Source: Bordetella genomosp. 4 | Lineage (GTDB): Bacteria > Pseudomonadota > Gammaproteobacteria > Burkholderiales > Burkholderiaceae_B | Reading direction: 5' to 3' | DNA length: 64,000 bases | Assembly: GCF_002261185.1 (NCBI RefSeq) | Contig: NZ_NEVQ01000013.1 | Coordinates: 558,001 to 622,000 of the forward strand | In this document: positions 26,901 to 35,661 of the stretch, piece after piece | Layout of the letters: each line of letters starts with the position of its first letter | Numbering within the stretch: position 1 is the stretch's first letter | Made by a program: the position numbers and the translations under genes | Notes under the pieces: generated by a model | What the model was told of the DNA's origin: nothing | Databases searched by the model: none | The model's input: the letters and a program-made list of their open reading frames with translations, nothing else

Positions 26901-29900
26901 GATACCTCCGACGGCAGCTTGCGGATCCAAGCAAAAGACGTGGGCAGCCCCGAACCCTGGACCCTGCATGCCACGGCCCGGGTGCTGCGTGAGGCCAGCG
27001 ACGCCCTGATTACCGGTGCCCCTGTGCGCGCGCTGGAACGTCCATACGACTTCAATACCGACAGTCATGCGCTGCTGACTCGTGCAGTAGGACTCGATTA
27101 CGGCGACGCCTTCCGCGCCGTACATCACGGCTGGAAAGAATCCGACGATACCGTACTGGCTGTGTTGCAGCCTGCCGCGGTCCTGCAAGACCAGTTGTCA
27201 CGCAGCCTGTTGCATCCGGCGCTGCTTGACTGCACGTTCCAGTTGATCATCCAACTGTTGCGCGATGACCCGGCCATGGGCCAAGGCGTCGCCTTCGTGC
27301 CCGCCAAAATCGGACGCATGGCCGTACGCTCAGAGACAGACGTGCCGCATTTCGTGCGCGCCCGCCTCTTGCGCCGCGCCCCGCATTCGCTGACGGCCGA
27401 ATTCGACATCTACAACGCCGAGGGCGAACAAATCGCCGCCGTGCGCGAAGCCCGATTCAAGAGCATCCGTCTCTCGAAAGCGACCGGCGACACGCTGGAT
27501 TTCGTCGACGACGCGGGCGTGCCTCGTCCGCATGTCCTGGATCCACGCAGCCGCATCAGTGCGCTGGATGCAGGCGCAGCCTCCGACGCCTGGGCGAGCG
27601 TGGCGGCCGGTGCCGCTCAGGACCAGACACATACGCGTTACGCTCACGAAATCGAGCCTTTGCTCGATAGCCTGTGCGACCATTTCTTTGTCCGGGCGCT
27701 GACGGCATTGGCGCCCAACGGCCACCATCTGTACAACGATGCTGTCGAACGTTGCCGCCAGGCTTCGCCCGACTCCGCTGCCTTGCTGGACCATCTGTTG
27801 GCGCGGGCTACCGATACAGGACTGCTGGAGCGCTCACCGTCGGGCTGGGGCATCCCTGTCCAGGAAGACAACGCCCCCGATGTCATCGACATCTGGAACA
27901 GCCTGCTGCGCGAATACCCCGATTATGCGCACATCGTGCACGCCGTCGGCCGTGTCGGCCTGCATCTGGGCCGGCTCTTGCAGGGTCAAGTCACATTGGA
28001 CAGCGTCTGCCCCGCTGACGCCTCGCCCAGCGCGCTGACGCATCAGATCCTGGGCACCGAGGCTCGCGAACGCATCGGCGCCGCCTTGCAGACCTTGCTG
28101 ACCCAGGCGCAAGGCCAACTGCCAGCCGGTGCCCGGTTGAACGTACTGGAAATCAGCGCCTACGCGCCGGCTTTTGCGGTGCACTGCTGCACCACGCTGG
28201 ATTTCGACGTGGCGGACTACCGCTACGTGTCCACCCAGCAATCCGCCGTCGACAACGCGCAACGTCTGCTCGATGCGTATCCTGACGCCTCGTGCGGCCT
28301 GATCGAGGGCGCGCCGCAAGCCAACGAGTCCGGTTATTACGACCTGATCGTGCTGCATGCCGATGCCAGCAGCCCCGACGACGCCCTGCGGTCGTTGGAA
28401 TATGCCCGTGCGCATTTGAAGACCGGCGGCACCTTGTTGCTGCTTGGCCATCATCCCGTTGCGTGGCTGGATTTCGTGGCAGGTGCGCAAGCCACATGGT
28501 GGACGCCGGCGGACGCCGAGGGACTGCAAGCCTCATGCCAGTATCCCGCCCGCCTGTGGCAGGACATGCTGACACAGCAGGGCTATACCTGCGGCCCGGT
28601 CCTGGAATTCGTGTCCGAGTCCTTGTCGGGTCCGTATCTGCTGAGCGCCGTTGCCACAACAGCATCCGCCGTCGCCCAGCCTGCGGCTGCCGCAGCGCAA
28701 ACTGCTTCCCAACCCGAACAGCCGGGCTGGCTGGTGCTCATCGGATCCCGAGACACCGACGCCACGCTGGCCCAGGCCATCACCACGGCCCTGAATGCGG
28801 CAGGCCATCGCACGCTGATCCAACGCGAGGTGGATGACGCCCATCTGGACGCGCTGCTGGCGCAAGCCACCAGCCAGTTGGGCACCATCCACGGCGTCAT
28901 CCATCTGGACGGTCTGATTCCGAGCGCGGCCAGCCACACCACGGAGCTGCAAACCCAAGTCCGCCGTTGTGCTCTGGCCGCCTCTATCGCCCAGGCGCTC
29001 GAACGCAGTAATAGCAAAGCCACCCTCTGGCTCATCACCGTCGGCGCCGCGCAGCATCTGGCCACGCCCGACGCCGCCTCCACGGGCCTGAACGACACGA
29101 CGCTGTGGGGCTATGGCCGCACGATGATGAACGAGGCGGCCAACTACGGCGTACGCCTGCTGGATTTGCCGCATGCCGAGCCCACTGAGGTGTTGATCGA
29201 CGCCCTGGTGCGCGAGCTATGCCACCCTGATGCCGAGCAAGAGGCCGCCCTGACGGCCAATGGCGAGCGTTACGCGCCCCGCCTGCATACTCTGCCCCGC
29301 CCATCCAATGCCGCTGCGCTGGATCACACCGCCGACCAGATCAGCCTGGGCTTTGAGTTCCCAGGGCAACTGCGCAACCTGCGCTGGCAGGCCGGCCCGG
29401 CGGCCGAACTGGCCGACGACCAGCTGGAAATCGAAGTCCACGCCACAGGCCTGAATTTCCGCGACGTGATGTACGCGCTGGGCCTGCTGTCGGACGAAGC
29501 CATCGAAAACGGCTTTGCCGGCCCCACCCTCGGCCTGGAATTCGCAGGCACCGTGCGACGCGTGGGCCCGCAGGCCGAAGGCGGCTATCAACCCGGAGAC
29601 GCCGTCGTAGGCTTTGGCCCGGCCAGCTTCTCCAACCGCGTCTTTACGAAGGCCAGCGCCATCGCCCACATCCCCGAAGGCATCTCCTTCGAGGCGGCGG
29701 CGACGATTCCCAGTACTTTCTTTACCGTCTACTACGCGCTGCACCATCTGGCTCAGCTCGAAGAAGGCGAAAAGGTCCTGATCCATGGCGCGGCAGGCGG
29801 CGTCGGCATTGCCGCCATCCAGTTTGCGCAAGCCCGCGGCGCCGAGATCTACGCCACCGCCGGCTCTGAAGAAAAACGCGACTTCCTGCGCCTGATGGGC

Positions 29901-31607
29901 GTGCAGCACATCTACGACTCGCGTTCGCTGGCCTATGCCGACGACATCCTGGCTGATACCCAGGGCCAAGGCGTAGACGTGGTCCTGAACTCCCTGGCCG
30001 GCGAAGCCGTCAACCGCAACCTGCGTGTCCTGAAACCCTTTGGCCGGTTCCTCGAACTGGGCAAACGCGATTTCTACGAAAACACCCGCATCGGCCTGCG
30101 CCCATTCCGCAACAACATCAGCTACTTCGGCATCGACGCCGACCAACTGATGCACGAGCGCCCCGCCCTGACCCGCCGCCTGTTCGGCGAAATGATGGCG
30201 CTCTTTGCCCAGGGCGTGCTGCATCCTCTGCCCTATCAGGAATTCGACGCCAACGACATTGTCGACGCCTTCCGCTACATGCAGCAGGCGCGCCAGATCG
30301 GCAAAATCGTCATCACGTACCGCAACGGTATCCGCCACACGCACACGGCCGCCGCGACGACCGATGCCGCCGCACTGACCCTGCCCGAACAGGCCACCTA
30401 CCTGATCACTGGCGGTCTCAGCGGCTTTGGCCTGCGCACCGCGCAATGGCTGGCCGACAAAGGCGCGCGTCATCTGGCGCTGGTCAGCCGCAGCGGCCCT
30501 GCGTCCGAGACGGCACAACAAGCCATCGCCGAGCTGCAAGCTCGCGGCGTCACCGTCCATGCCGCGCCTTGCGACGTCACCGATGCACAGGCCGTCAACG
30601 ATCTGGTCGCGCATATCCAGGGCACCATGCCGCCACTGAAAGGCATTGTGCACGCCGCCATGGTCATCGACGACGGCCTCATCCGCAACGCGACCGCCGA
30701 ACAAATCGAGCGTGTGCTGGCCCCCAAAGTCCTGGGCGGGCAGCATCTGGATGCCGCCACACAGGACCTGACGCTGGATTTCTTTGTCATGTTCTCGTCG
30801 GGCACCACGCTGTTCGGCAACCCGGGGCAAGCCAACTACGTTGCCGCCAACATGTGGCTGGAGGGCCTGGCCCGCCAGCGCCGCGCCCAAGGCCGTCCGG
30901 CCACCTGCGTACGCTGGGGCGCCATCGACGACGTCGGTTACCTGGCGCGCAACAAGAAAATCAAGGATGCCTTGCAGAGCCGCATGGGTGGCGCAGCACT
31001 GGCCTCCGACGCAGCGCTGCACGCGTTGGAAGACATGCTGCTGGCCAACGCCAGCGGCCTGGGCGTCCTGGAACTGGACTGGCGCGCCCTGCGGCGGTTC
31101 CTGCCCAGCGCCAATACGCCTAAATTCAGCGTCCTGGCCCGCCGCAGCAGCGACAGCGGCGACGACGACGGCGACGCCCGCGACATCTCGCATCTGCTGG
31201 CCACCATGGACGACGCTGCCTTGCATCCGGTATTCGTCGAGATGCTCAAGACCGAAGTCAGCGAAATCCTGCGCGTATCTGCCGACAAGATCGATCCCGA
31301 CGTCTCGGTCTACGACATGGGTCTCGACTCCCTCATGGGCGTCGAGCTGGTCGTCGCGCTGGAAAACCGGTTTGGCATCCGCCTGCCGGTCATGGCGCTC
31401 AACGAAAGCCCCACCTTGTCCAAGCTGGCTGGCCGCTTGATCCAACTGCTGCGCGGCGAGGGCGACCATGCCGAACAGGACACGGTATTGGCCCAAGTCG
31501 AGCAGGTGGTCTCACAACACACCGACGAAGTCCCGGCCGAAGCCATGGCCAAATTCGCCGATGAACTAAAATCAGGGAACATCAACAGCAAACGCATGAT
31601 CCACTGA
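23967..31607 (+). CDS. Iterative fully reducing type I polyketide synthase (KS-AT-DH-MT*-ER-KR-ACP)
   Basis: 2546 aa, one complete module. The ketosynthase (about 1-425) has Cys172 in DTACSS, His307 in EAHGTGT and His347 in NLGHLEA. The acyltransferase (about 530-815) has Ser621 in GHSVGE and a YAFHS motif, both suggesting malonyl-CoA. The dehydratase (about 895-1170) has His923 and Asp1088 (HPALLDC). Residues 1215-1565 resemble a C-methyltransferase lacking the glycine-rich SAM motif (LEISAYAP), followed by a structural KR-like segment. The enoylreductase (about 1795-2120) has HGAAGGVG. The ketoreductase (about 2140-2375) has Ser2278, Tyr2291 and a B-type IDD motif. The carrier protein (about 2415-2500) has Ser2455 in GLDSLMG. 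There is no thioesterase, and a 60-residue tail follows the carrier. ATG 23967 (AAGGA upstream) is preferred over 23862. Release is probably by the next gene. Confidence 0.96.
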   Translation: MAKRVAVVGLSFRFPQTDTERYWNDLMAGRDLVTQVDASRWQQDAYLHPAKDHPGTAYTFSAGSLGDISGFDAHFFGISPREASLMDPQQRMLLELCWEAIESAGIPPSRMRGSDCGVYIGIASADYSYRLSDDMGAVDASMATGNTSSIAANRLSYLFDLHGPSMAVDTACSSALVAVHQACRAIMTGETTQAIAGGISLHLHPYGFITFSKASMLSPEGRCKVFDASGDGYVRSEGGGLFLLKDYDQAVADRNHILAVIAGSAVNTDGRKSGLTVPNANAQISLMQQVYERAGIDIADIDYLEAHGTGTAVGDPIETRAIGAALGQPRGTGKPLTIGSVKSNLGHLEAASGVAGLVKAIYSLQHRVVPATIGIKTLNPAIEFDNWNISVATENYALPASGTLTIGVNSFGFGGANAHVILQSAPEADNDPADKLANTAAVPVIVSGKTPEALKAAARDLAGVLQSQPGRALYDVAYHAAMRREWHAERAVVYGTDSEQVAQALSQFAEGDAPRYSVASGSAVPDAQGAVFVYSGNGSQWDGMGRQLLADPVFAEAVHEIDTLFAPLAGYRLGDELARTDSANQYARTEVAQPALFAIQVGITRMLAQRGILPTGVIGHSVGEVAAAWACGALTLADAVQVIFHRSRLQGSTKGHGCMTAVGIDGGAALALLTELQLTNAVCVAGYNSARGATLAGDPAALAAVEAALAERKVFYKRLDLDYAFHSAAMDPIQADLQQALAGLTPKAGHTPFYSSVDGKLLDGKKLGADYWWRNVREPVRFHQAIDALVERGDNVYIEVGPHPVLRSYVNDGLNSAERKGRVLLTASRGNDDPARIHDTAGQAILSGAQIDWQDLFPWEGRHVIMPAYPWQRERYWHPATADSLGQLQRAKVHPLLGYPLSQHEGIWENQLDTRLYSWLADHIVGDATVFPGSGFAEIALAAAQQWQPAPWLEIEELEIRAPLLLAPSPSKRTRVTVDTSDGSLRIQAKDVGSPEPWTLHATARVLREASDALITGAPVRALERPYDFNTDSHALLTRAVGLDYGDAFRAVHHGWKESDDTVLAVLQPAAVLQDQLSRSLLHPALLDCTFQLIIQLLRDDPAMGQGVAFVPAKIGRMAVRSETDVPHFVRARLLRRAPHSLTAEFDIYNAEGEQIAAVREARFKSIRLSKATGDTLDFVDDAGVPRPHVLDPRSRISALDAGAASDAWASVAAGAAQDQTHTRYAHEIEPLLDSLCDHFFVRALTALAPNGHHLYNDAVERCRQASPDSAALLDHLLARATDTGLLERSPSGWGIPVQEDNAPDVIDIWNSLLREYPDYAHIVHAVGRVGLHLGRLLQGQVTLDSVCPADASPSALTHQILGTEARERIGAALQTLLTQAQGQLPAGARLNVLEISAYAPAFAVHCCTTLDFDVADYRYVSTQQSAVDNAQRLLDAYPDASCGLIEGAPQANESGYYDLIVLHADASSPDDALRSLEYARAHLKTGGTLLLLGHHPVAWLDFVAGAQATWWTPADAEGLQASCQYPARLWQDMLTQQGYTCGPVLEFVSESLSGPYLLSAVATTASAVAQPAAAAAQTASQPEQPGWLVLIGSRDTDATLAQAITTALNAAGHRTLIQREVDDAHLDALLAQATSQLGTIHGVIHLDGLIPSAASHTTELQTQVRRCALAASIAQALERSNSKATLWLITVGAAQHLATPDAASTGLNDTTLWGYGRTMMNEAANYGVRLLDLPHAEPTEVLIDALVRELCHPDAEQEAALTANGERYAPRLHTLPRPSNAAALDHTADQISLGFEFPGQLRNLRWQAGPAAELADDQLEIEVHATGLNFRDVMYALGLLSDEAIENGFAGPTLGLEFAGTVRRVGPQAEGGYQPGDAVVGFGPASFSNRVFTKASAIAHIPEGISFEAAATIPSTFFTVYYALHHLAQLEEGEKVLIHGAAGGVGIAAIQFAQARGAEIYATAGSEEKRDFLRLMGVQHIYDSRSLAYADDILADTQGQGVDVVLNSLAGEAVNRNLRVLKPFGRFLELGKRDFYENTRIGLRPFRNNISYFGIDADQLMHERPALTRRLFGEMMALFAQGVLHPLPYQEFDANDIVDAFRYMQQARQIGKIVITYRNGIRHTHTAAATTDAAALTLPEQATYLITGGLSGFGLRTAQWLADKGARHLALVSRSGPASETAQQAIAELQARGVTVHAAPCDVTDAQAVNDLVAHIQGTMPPLKGIVHAAMVIDDGLIRNATAEQIERVLAPKVLGGQHLDAATQDLTLDFFVMFSSGTTLFGNPGQANYVAANMWLEGLARQRRAQGRPATCVRWGAIDDVGYLARNKKIKDALQSRMGGAALASDAALHALEDMLLANASGLGVLELDWRALRRFLPSANTPKFSVLARRSSDSGDDDGDARDISHLLATMDDAALHPVFVEMLKTEVSEILRVSADKIDPDVSVYDMGLDSLMGVELVVALENRFGIRLPVMALNESPTLSKLAGRLIQLLRGEGDHAEQDTVLAQVEQVVSQHTDEVPAEAMAKFADELKSGNINSKRMIH

Positions 31608-31609
31608 CC

Positions 31610-32968
31610 GTGAGCCTCACTAAAAAAGGCCTGCCCGGCCTATCAGCCAGCATCAAAGACAAGCTGATCCAGCAAGCCCTGGAACGCAAGCTGCGCCAAG
31701 CCGGGCAAGAGCCGCCGTCGCGGACGCTATTCCAATCGTCCGCGCGCAAAAACGCCATTCCCGAAGAGTTCTATCGATTCGATCTGCACCCGGGATACCG
31801 TCAGCTGCAAATCATGAACGAAGGCGCCGCCCGCATGGGCGTGCGCAGCCCATTTTTCAAGCTGCACGAAGGCACCGCCGGGGCCGACACCCAGATTGGC
31901 GGCAAGTCCTACATCAACTACGCCAGCTACAACTACCTCGGCATGTCCGGCGACCCGGTGGTCCAGGCTGCCGCACGCCAGGCCATGGAGCGCTACGGCA
32001 CCTCCGTATCCGCCAGCCGGCTGGTGTCGGGCGAACGCCCCGTCCATCGAGAGCTCGAGCGGGCCCTCGCCGATATCTACGAGGTCGACGAGGCCGTCGC
32101 ATTCGTCAGCGGCCACGCGACCAATGTATCCACGATCGGATATCTGTTCGGACCGCGCGACCTGATCCTGCACGACGAGTTCATCCACAACAGCATCCTG
32201 CAGGGCGCGCAGCTGTCGGGCGCACGCCGCCTGTCCTTTCCCCATAACGACTGGGCAGCGCTGGACGACATCCTGACCCAGCAACGCCATCAGTTCGAAC
32301 GCGTCCTCATCGTGCTCGAAGGCATCTACAGCATGGACGGCGACTACCCCGACCTGCCCCGCTTCGTCGAGATCAAACGCCGCCATAAAGCCTTTTTGAT
32401 GGTGGACGAGGCGCATTCGCTAGGTGTCATGGGCAAACGCGGCTACGGCATTCGCGAACACTTTGGCCTGGCCGGCAAAGACGTAGACATCTGGATGGGC
32501 ACGCTCAGCAAAACGCTGGCAGGCTGCGGCGGCTACATTGCGGGCGAACATGCCCTCATCGAACACCTGAAATTCCTGGCGCCGGGTTTTCTATACAGCG
32601 TGGGCATGCCCCCCAGCGTCGCCGCCGCGTCGCTGGCCGCGTTGCGCCGCATGCAAGACCTGCCAGAACGCGTCGCCACGATGCAGGCGCGTGGCCGTTA
32701 TTTCCTCGAAACCGCACAGGCCGCCGGCATCGACACCGGCAGCAGTACAGGTTATGCGGTGGTGCCTGCCATCACCGCCAGTTCGTTAAAAGCCGCGCGC
32801 CTATCCGCATCGCTATTCGAACAAGGCATCAACGTACAGCCCATCCTGTATCCCGCCGTACCTGAAAAATCCGCGCGCTTGCGATTCTTTATCTCGTGCC
32901 TGCATACCGAAGCACAATTGACGCGTACGGTTGCGGCGTTGAGTGCGTTGTTGCAGAACGGGCATTAA
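31610..32968 (+). CDS. PLP-dependent alpha-oxoamine synthase paired with the PKS
   Basis: 452 aa. The core resembles 8-amino-7-oxononanoate synthase and serine palmitoyltransferase: YNYLGMSGDP, SASRLVSGERPVH, the cofactor motif MVDEAHSLGVMGKRG, and the PLP lysine Lys301 in TLSKTLAGCGGY. These enzymes join an acyl thioester and an amino acid with loss of CO2. A Lys/Gln-rich helical extension of about 60 residues precedes the core, longer than in BioF. The GTG start lies 2 bp after the PKS stop with no clear Shine-Dalgarno sequence, indicating coupling. Fungal Fum1/Fum8-type pairs work this way, with the enzyme releasing the polyketide. Amino acid choice cannot be read. Confidence 0.92.
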   Translation: MSLTKKGLPGLSASIKDKLIQQALERKLRQAGQEPPSRTLFQSSARKNAIPEEFYRFDLHPGYRQLQIMNEGAARMGVRSPFFKLHEGTAGADTQIGGKSYINYASYNYLGMSGDPVVQAAARQAMERYGTSVSASRLVSGERPVHRELERALADIYEVDEAVAFVSGHATNVSTIGYLFGPRDLILHDEFIHNSILQGAQLSGARRLSFPHNDWAALDDILTQQRHQFERVLIVLEGIYSMDGDYPDLPRFVEIKRRHKAFLMVDEAHSLGVMGKRGYGIREHFGLAGKDVDIWMGTLSKTLAGCGGYIAGEHALIEHLKFLAPGFLYSVGMPPSVAAASLAALRRMQDLPERVATMQARGRYFLETAQAAGIDTGSSTGYAVVPAITASSLKAARLSASLFEQGINVQPILYPAVPEKSARLRFFISCLHTEAQLTRTVAALSALLQNGH

Positions 32969-32993
32969 CGCTGACCGTCATGGCCGCGGCACG

Positions 32994-33896
32994 TCAGTCG
33001 CAGCCCTGAATCAACTGCGAATCCAGCAAAGCCTCGCGCGCCATGTCTGCAATGCTTTCCGATATACGTATGTCGCCGATGAGCGGGAACGACGCATAAA
33101 TAGCCAGTGGCGGCACCGGCCGGTCAACCGTCAGGATATCGATGCTGTCATCGGCCAACTCGCGCTCCAGGATGGCTCGCGGCAAAATAGCGACTGCCGT
33201 GCCGGACACGACCAGACGCACCATGACTGCCAATGAATTGCACGAATTGATCCGTGGAGGCGAAACGCGTGCGCCAGCGAACCACGACATATTCAGTGCA
33301 TGCAACGCAGACGGCGCCGGCACCGTCAGCACGGGCATGCGGGCAATATCGGCCGCTGTCAGAGGCGCAGTCTGGTTGACCTTTCCCTTTGCCGCGACCC
33401 AGCACATTTCAGAATCACCCAACAACACATCGCGGATATGCGGGTGAGCGCCGGGATCGGTGGAAATGGCGAAATCCAATCCCCCCGCACACAACCTGCC
33501 ACGCAAAATAGAGCCGACATCGACGCTCAGCTCCACCTGCAACGACGGATAGCGCTCGCTGAGTGCGGCGAGAAAAGCCCCTAATCCAGACAGCGCAGCG
33601 GACTCATTCGTGCCCAAGCGCAGCAGGCCGCGCATAGGCACGACGTCCTCGGTCAACACATCGTCGGCGAGCTTGAGCAGCTGCGTCGCCTTATTCAGAA
33701 ACGATGCGCCTTTGGGCGTGAGGGCCGCGCCCTTTGCGTCGCGCTCGAAAAGCCGGTAGCCCACGACGCTTTCGAGTTCGTGAATACGCGTAGATACCGT
33801 CGGCTGCGTCAAATGCAGATGCCGGGAGGCTGCATGGAAACTCTTTAGCCGGGCAACCCAGTAAAAAGTTTCTATCTGGGTTAGGGAAATCATCAT
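32994..33896 (-). CDS. LysR-family transcriptional regulator
   Basis: 300 aa. An N-terminal winged helix (about 5-64: ETFYWVARLKSFHAASRHLHLTQPTVSTRIHELESVVGYRLFER) is followed by a two-lobed effector domain (about 90-295). It is divergent from the ten-gene operon beginning at 34027 and so is its likely regulator, with the effector probably a pathway acid. An 8-bp inverted repeat (TTTCTATC 33869 with GATAGAAA 33897) brackets its start codon. A second ATG at 33893 is possible. It is convergent with the alpha-oxoamine synthase. Confidence 0.93.
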   Translation of the reverse strand: MMISLTQIETFYWVARLKSFHAASRHLHLTQPTVSTRIHELESVVGYRLFERDAKGAALTPKGASFLNKATQLLKLADDVLTEDVVPMRGLLRLGTNESAALSGLGAFLAALSERYPSLQVELSVDVGSILRGRLCAGGLDFAISTDPGAHPHIRDVLLGDSEMCWVAAKGKVNQTAPLTAADIARMPVLTVPAPSALHALNMSWFAGARVSPPRINSCNSLAVMVRLVVSGTAVAILPRAILERELADDSIDILTVDRPVPPLAIYASFPLIGDIRISESIADMAREALLDSQLIQGCD

Positions 33897-34026
33897 GATA
33901 GAAATTGACCGCAGCCCACATAGGATTTTTGATTACCCACGCACCTGGCATGCCATATAGGATGGAAGTGGCAGTGACATAAAAGTGTACCAAAGCGGTC
34001 ACAACATAGATTCCGGGGAAAAAAGC

Positions 34027-34758
34027 ATGCTTCCAAAGCGTATCGGTATTCTCATTCCGTCGACCAACACATCCGTCGAAGCCGATTTTCAGCGGCTGCT
34101 ATCTGATGCAGTAACCGTGCACAGCGAACGTTTGTACATTCCTGACGGCACCATGACCGAGACATCGCTGGACCTGATGAATCGGGATCTGCAGGAAAAA
34201 GCCGCGCTGCTGGCCACTGCAAAGATAGACGTCATCGCCTACGCTTGCACCTCAGGCAGCTTTTATCGCGGCGCAGATTGGGACGAGCAGGTCACGAACA
34301 CCATCGAGCAACGCACCGGCATCCCGTGCGTGACTACCAGCACTGCGGTATCAAAAGCGTTCCAGTCGTTGAACGTGCGCTCCATCTCGGTCATGACCCC
34401 CTACCCCGATTGGACCAACCAGAAACTCGCCGAGTACTACATCGCACATGGCATGGACGTCAAAGGCGTCCACGGCGATGCGCGTGCTGCCGCAAACGGT
34501 CATCGTGCCATCAACGATCAAGATCCCGCGGAAATCGCGCAGTTTGCGCTCGAACATTTCGACGGCGGCGCCCAGGCCTTGTTTTGCTCGTGCACCGCTT
34601 GGCGGTCGCTGGAATGCATACAGACGCTAGAGGCCTCATTGAACGTGCCCGTCGTTACGTCAAACCAGGCCACGATATGGGCCGCTTTACACGCCATCGA
34701 CAGTCTCGAACAGGCAACGCCGACAGGCCGTTTATTCTCGGAGCATCCCGTCCAATGA
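34027..34758 (+). CDS. Maleate isomerase/arylmalonate decarboxylase-type enzyme (Asp/Glu racemase superfamily)
   Basis: 243 aa. It begins KRIGILIPSTNTSVEADF, as in maleate cis-trans isomerases. It carries two likely catalytic cysteines, Cys74 (YACTSGSFY) and Cys189 (CSCTAW), the latter in the family's second-lobe position. It probably isomerises, racemises or decarboxylates a small dicarboxylate. The start at 34027 follows GGGGA with 8-nt spacing and is preferred over 33985. Its stop overlaps the next start (ATGA). It is the first gene of a ten-gene operon ending in 5-oxoprolinase. Confidence 0.88.
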   Translation: MLPKRIGILIPSTNTSVEADFQRLLSDAVTVHSERLYIPDGTMTETSLDLMNRDLQEKAALLATAKIDVIAYACTSGSFYRGADWDEQVTNTIEQRTGIPCVTTSTAVSKAFQSLNVRSISVMTPYPDWTNQKLAEYYIAHGMDVKGVHGDARAAANGHRAINDQDPAEIAQFALEHFDGGAQALFCSCTAWRSLECIQTLEASLNVPVVTSNQATIWAALHAIDSLEQATPTGRLFSEHPVQ

Positions 34759-35570
34759 CTTCCACCGATACGCAATCTCAACTGCCGCCATGGGCCGCCA
34801 CACCAGCAGGTGTACGCTCGCAAGCACGCCAGGGCTTGTTCAACGGCAACACCAGCGGCATGGCGCCGGGCTATGGCCAGAGCAATCTGGTGATTCTGCC
34901 CAAAAGCTGGGCCGAGGATTTCTATGGTTACTGCCAAGCCAACCCCACGCCCTGCCCCTTGATCGGGATGACTCAACCCGGTGATCCCGCTGTGCCCATG
35001 CTGGGCACTGACATCGATCTCAGAACCGACCTGCCGCGCTACCGCGTCTGGCGCGATGGACAGCTCGTGGATGAAATCGATGATGTGTCCTCCTTGTGGC
35101 AAGACGATTTCGTGGGCTTTGTGCTGGGATGCTCCTTGTCATTTGAGTACGCCCTGGAACAAGCAGGCCTGCGCGTCAGGCATGTGGACGAAGGCAAAAT
35201 CGTCCCGATGTATCACAGTTCGATCCAGACCAGGCGCGTCGGCGCATTCCATGGGCCTATGGTGGTATCGATGCGGCCTTATACGCCTGAAGAGGCCCGA
35301 ATCGCATACGAGGTTTGCGCCCGCCTGCCCGGCGCACATGGCGCGCCCATACATATGGGCAATCCCGCCGAGATCGGCATCGCCGATGTCCATCACCCCG
35401 ACGAAGGCGAGCCCACTGACATCCTGCCCGGCGAAGTCCCCGTATTCTGGGGCTGCGGCGTCACGCCACAGGCTGCTGCGCTACTCGCCAAACCCCCGAT
35501 CCTGATTACTCACGCCCCAGGGCACATGCTGATCGGCGATGTCCCGGTCGAACATTTACGTTTGATCTAG
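34755..35570 (+). CDS. DUF1445 family protein (YcsI type; putative hydro-lyase/D-glutamate cyclase-related)
   Basis: 271 aa. Family segments include LPPWAATPAGVRSQARQG, FYGYCQANPTPCPLIG, FVLGCSLSFEYALEQAG and ITHAPGHMLIGDVP. DUF1445 also occurs in the eukaryotic D-glutamate cyclase that makes 5-oxo-D-proline, and bacterial members often sit beside 5-oxoprolinase genes. The 5-oxoprolinase at the end of this operon fits that theme. The precise reaction remains inference. The start overlaps the previous stop codon. Confidence 0.85.
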   Translation: MTSTDTQSQLPPWAATPAGVRSQARQGLFNGNTSGMAPGYGQSNLVILPKSWAEDFYGYCQANPTPCPLIGMTQPGDPAVPMLGTDIDLRTDLPRYRVWRDGQLVDEIDDVSSLWQDDFVGFVLGCSLSFEYALEQAGLRVRHVDEGKIVPMYHSSIQTRRVGAFHGPMVVSMRPYTPEEARIAYEVCARLPGAHGAPIHMGNPAEIGIADVHHPDEGEPTDILPGEVPVFWGCGVTPQAAALLAKPPILITHAPGHMLIGDVPVEHLRLI

Positions 35571-35661
35571 ATTGCACACGGGCCCCTGGGCTCCTGCTGT
35601 TATTCACCTAGTTCCGCCGCCGCGCCTTGCGCACGCGGTCACACAACAGAGGGCTGACAAC

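Noticed and set aside
29217-31496. 759-codon open frame antisense to the PKS
   Set aside because: Long antisense frames are expected opposite high-GC coding DNA. The PKS strand has intact catalytic motifs throughout, while the antisense translation shows no recognisable domain.
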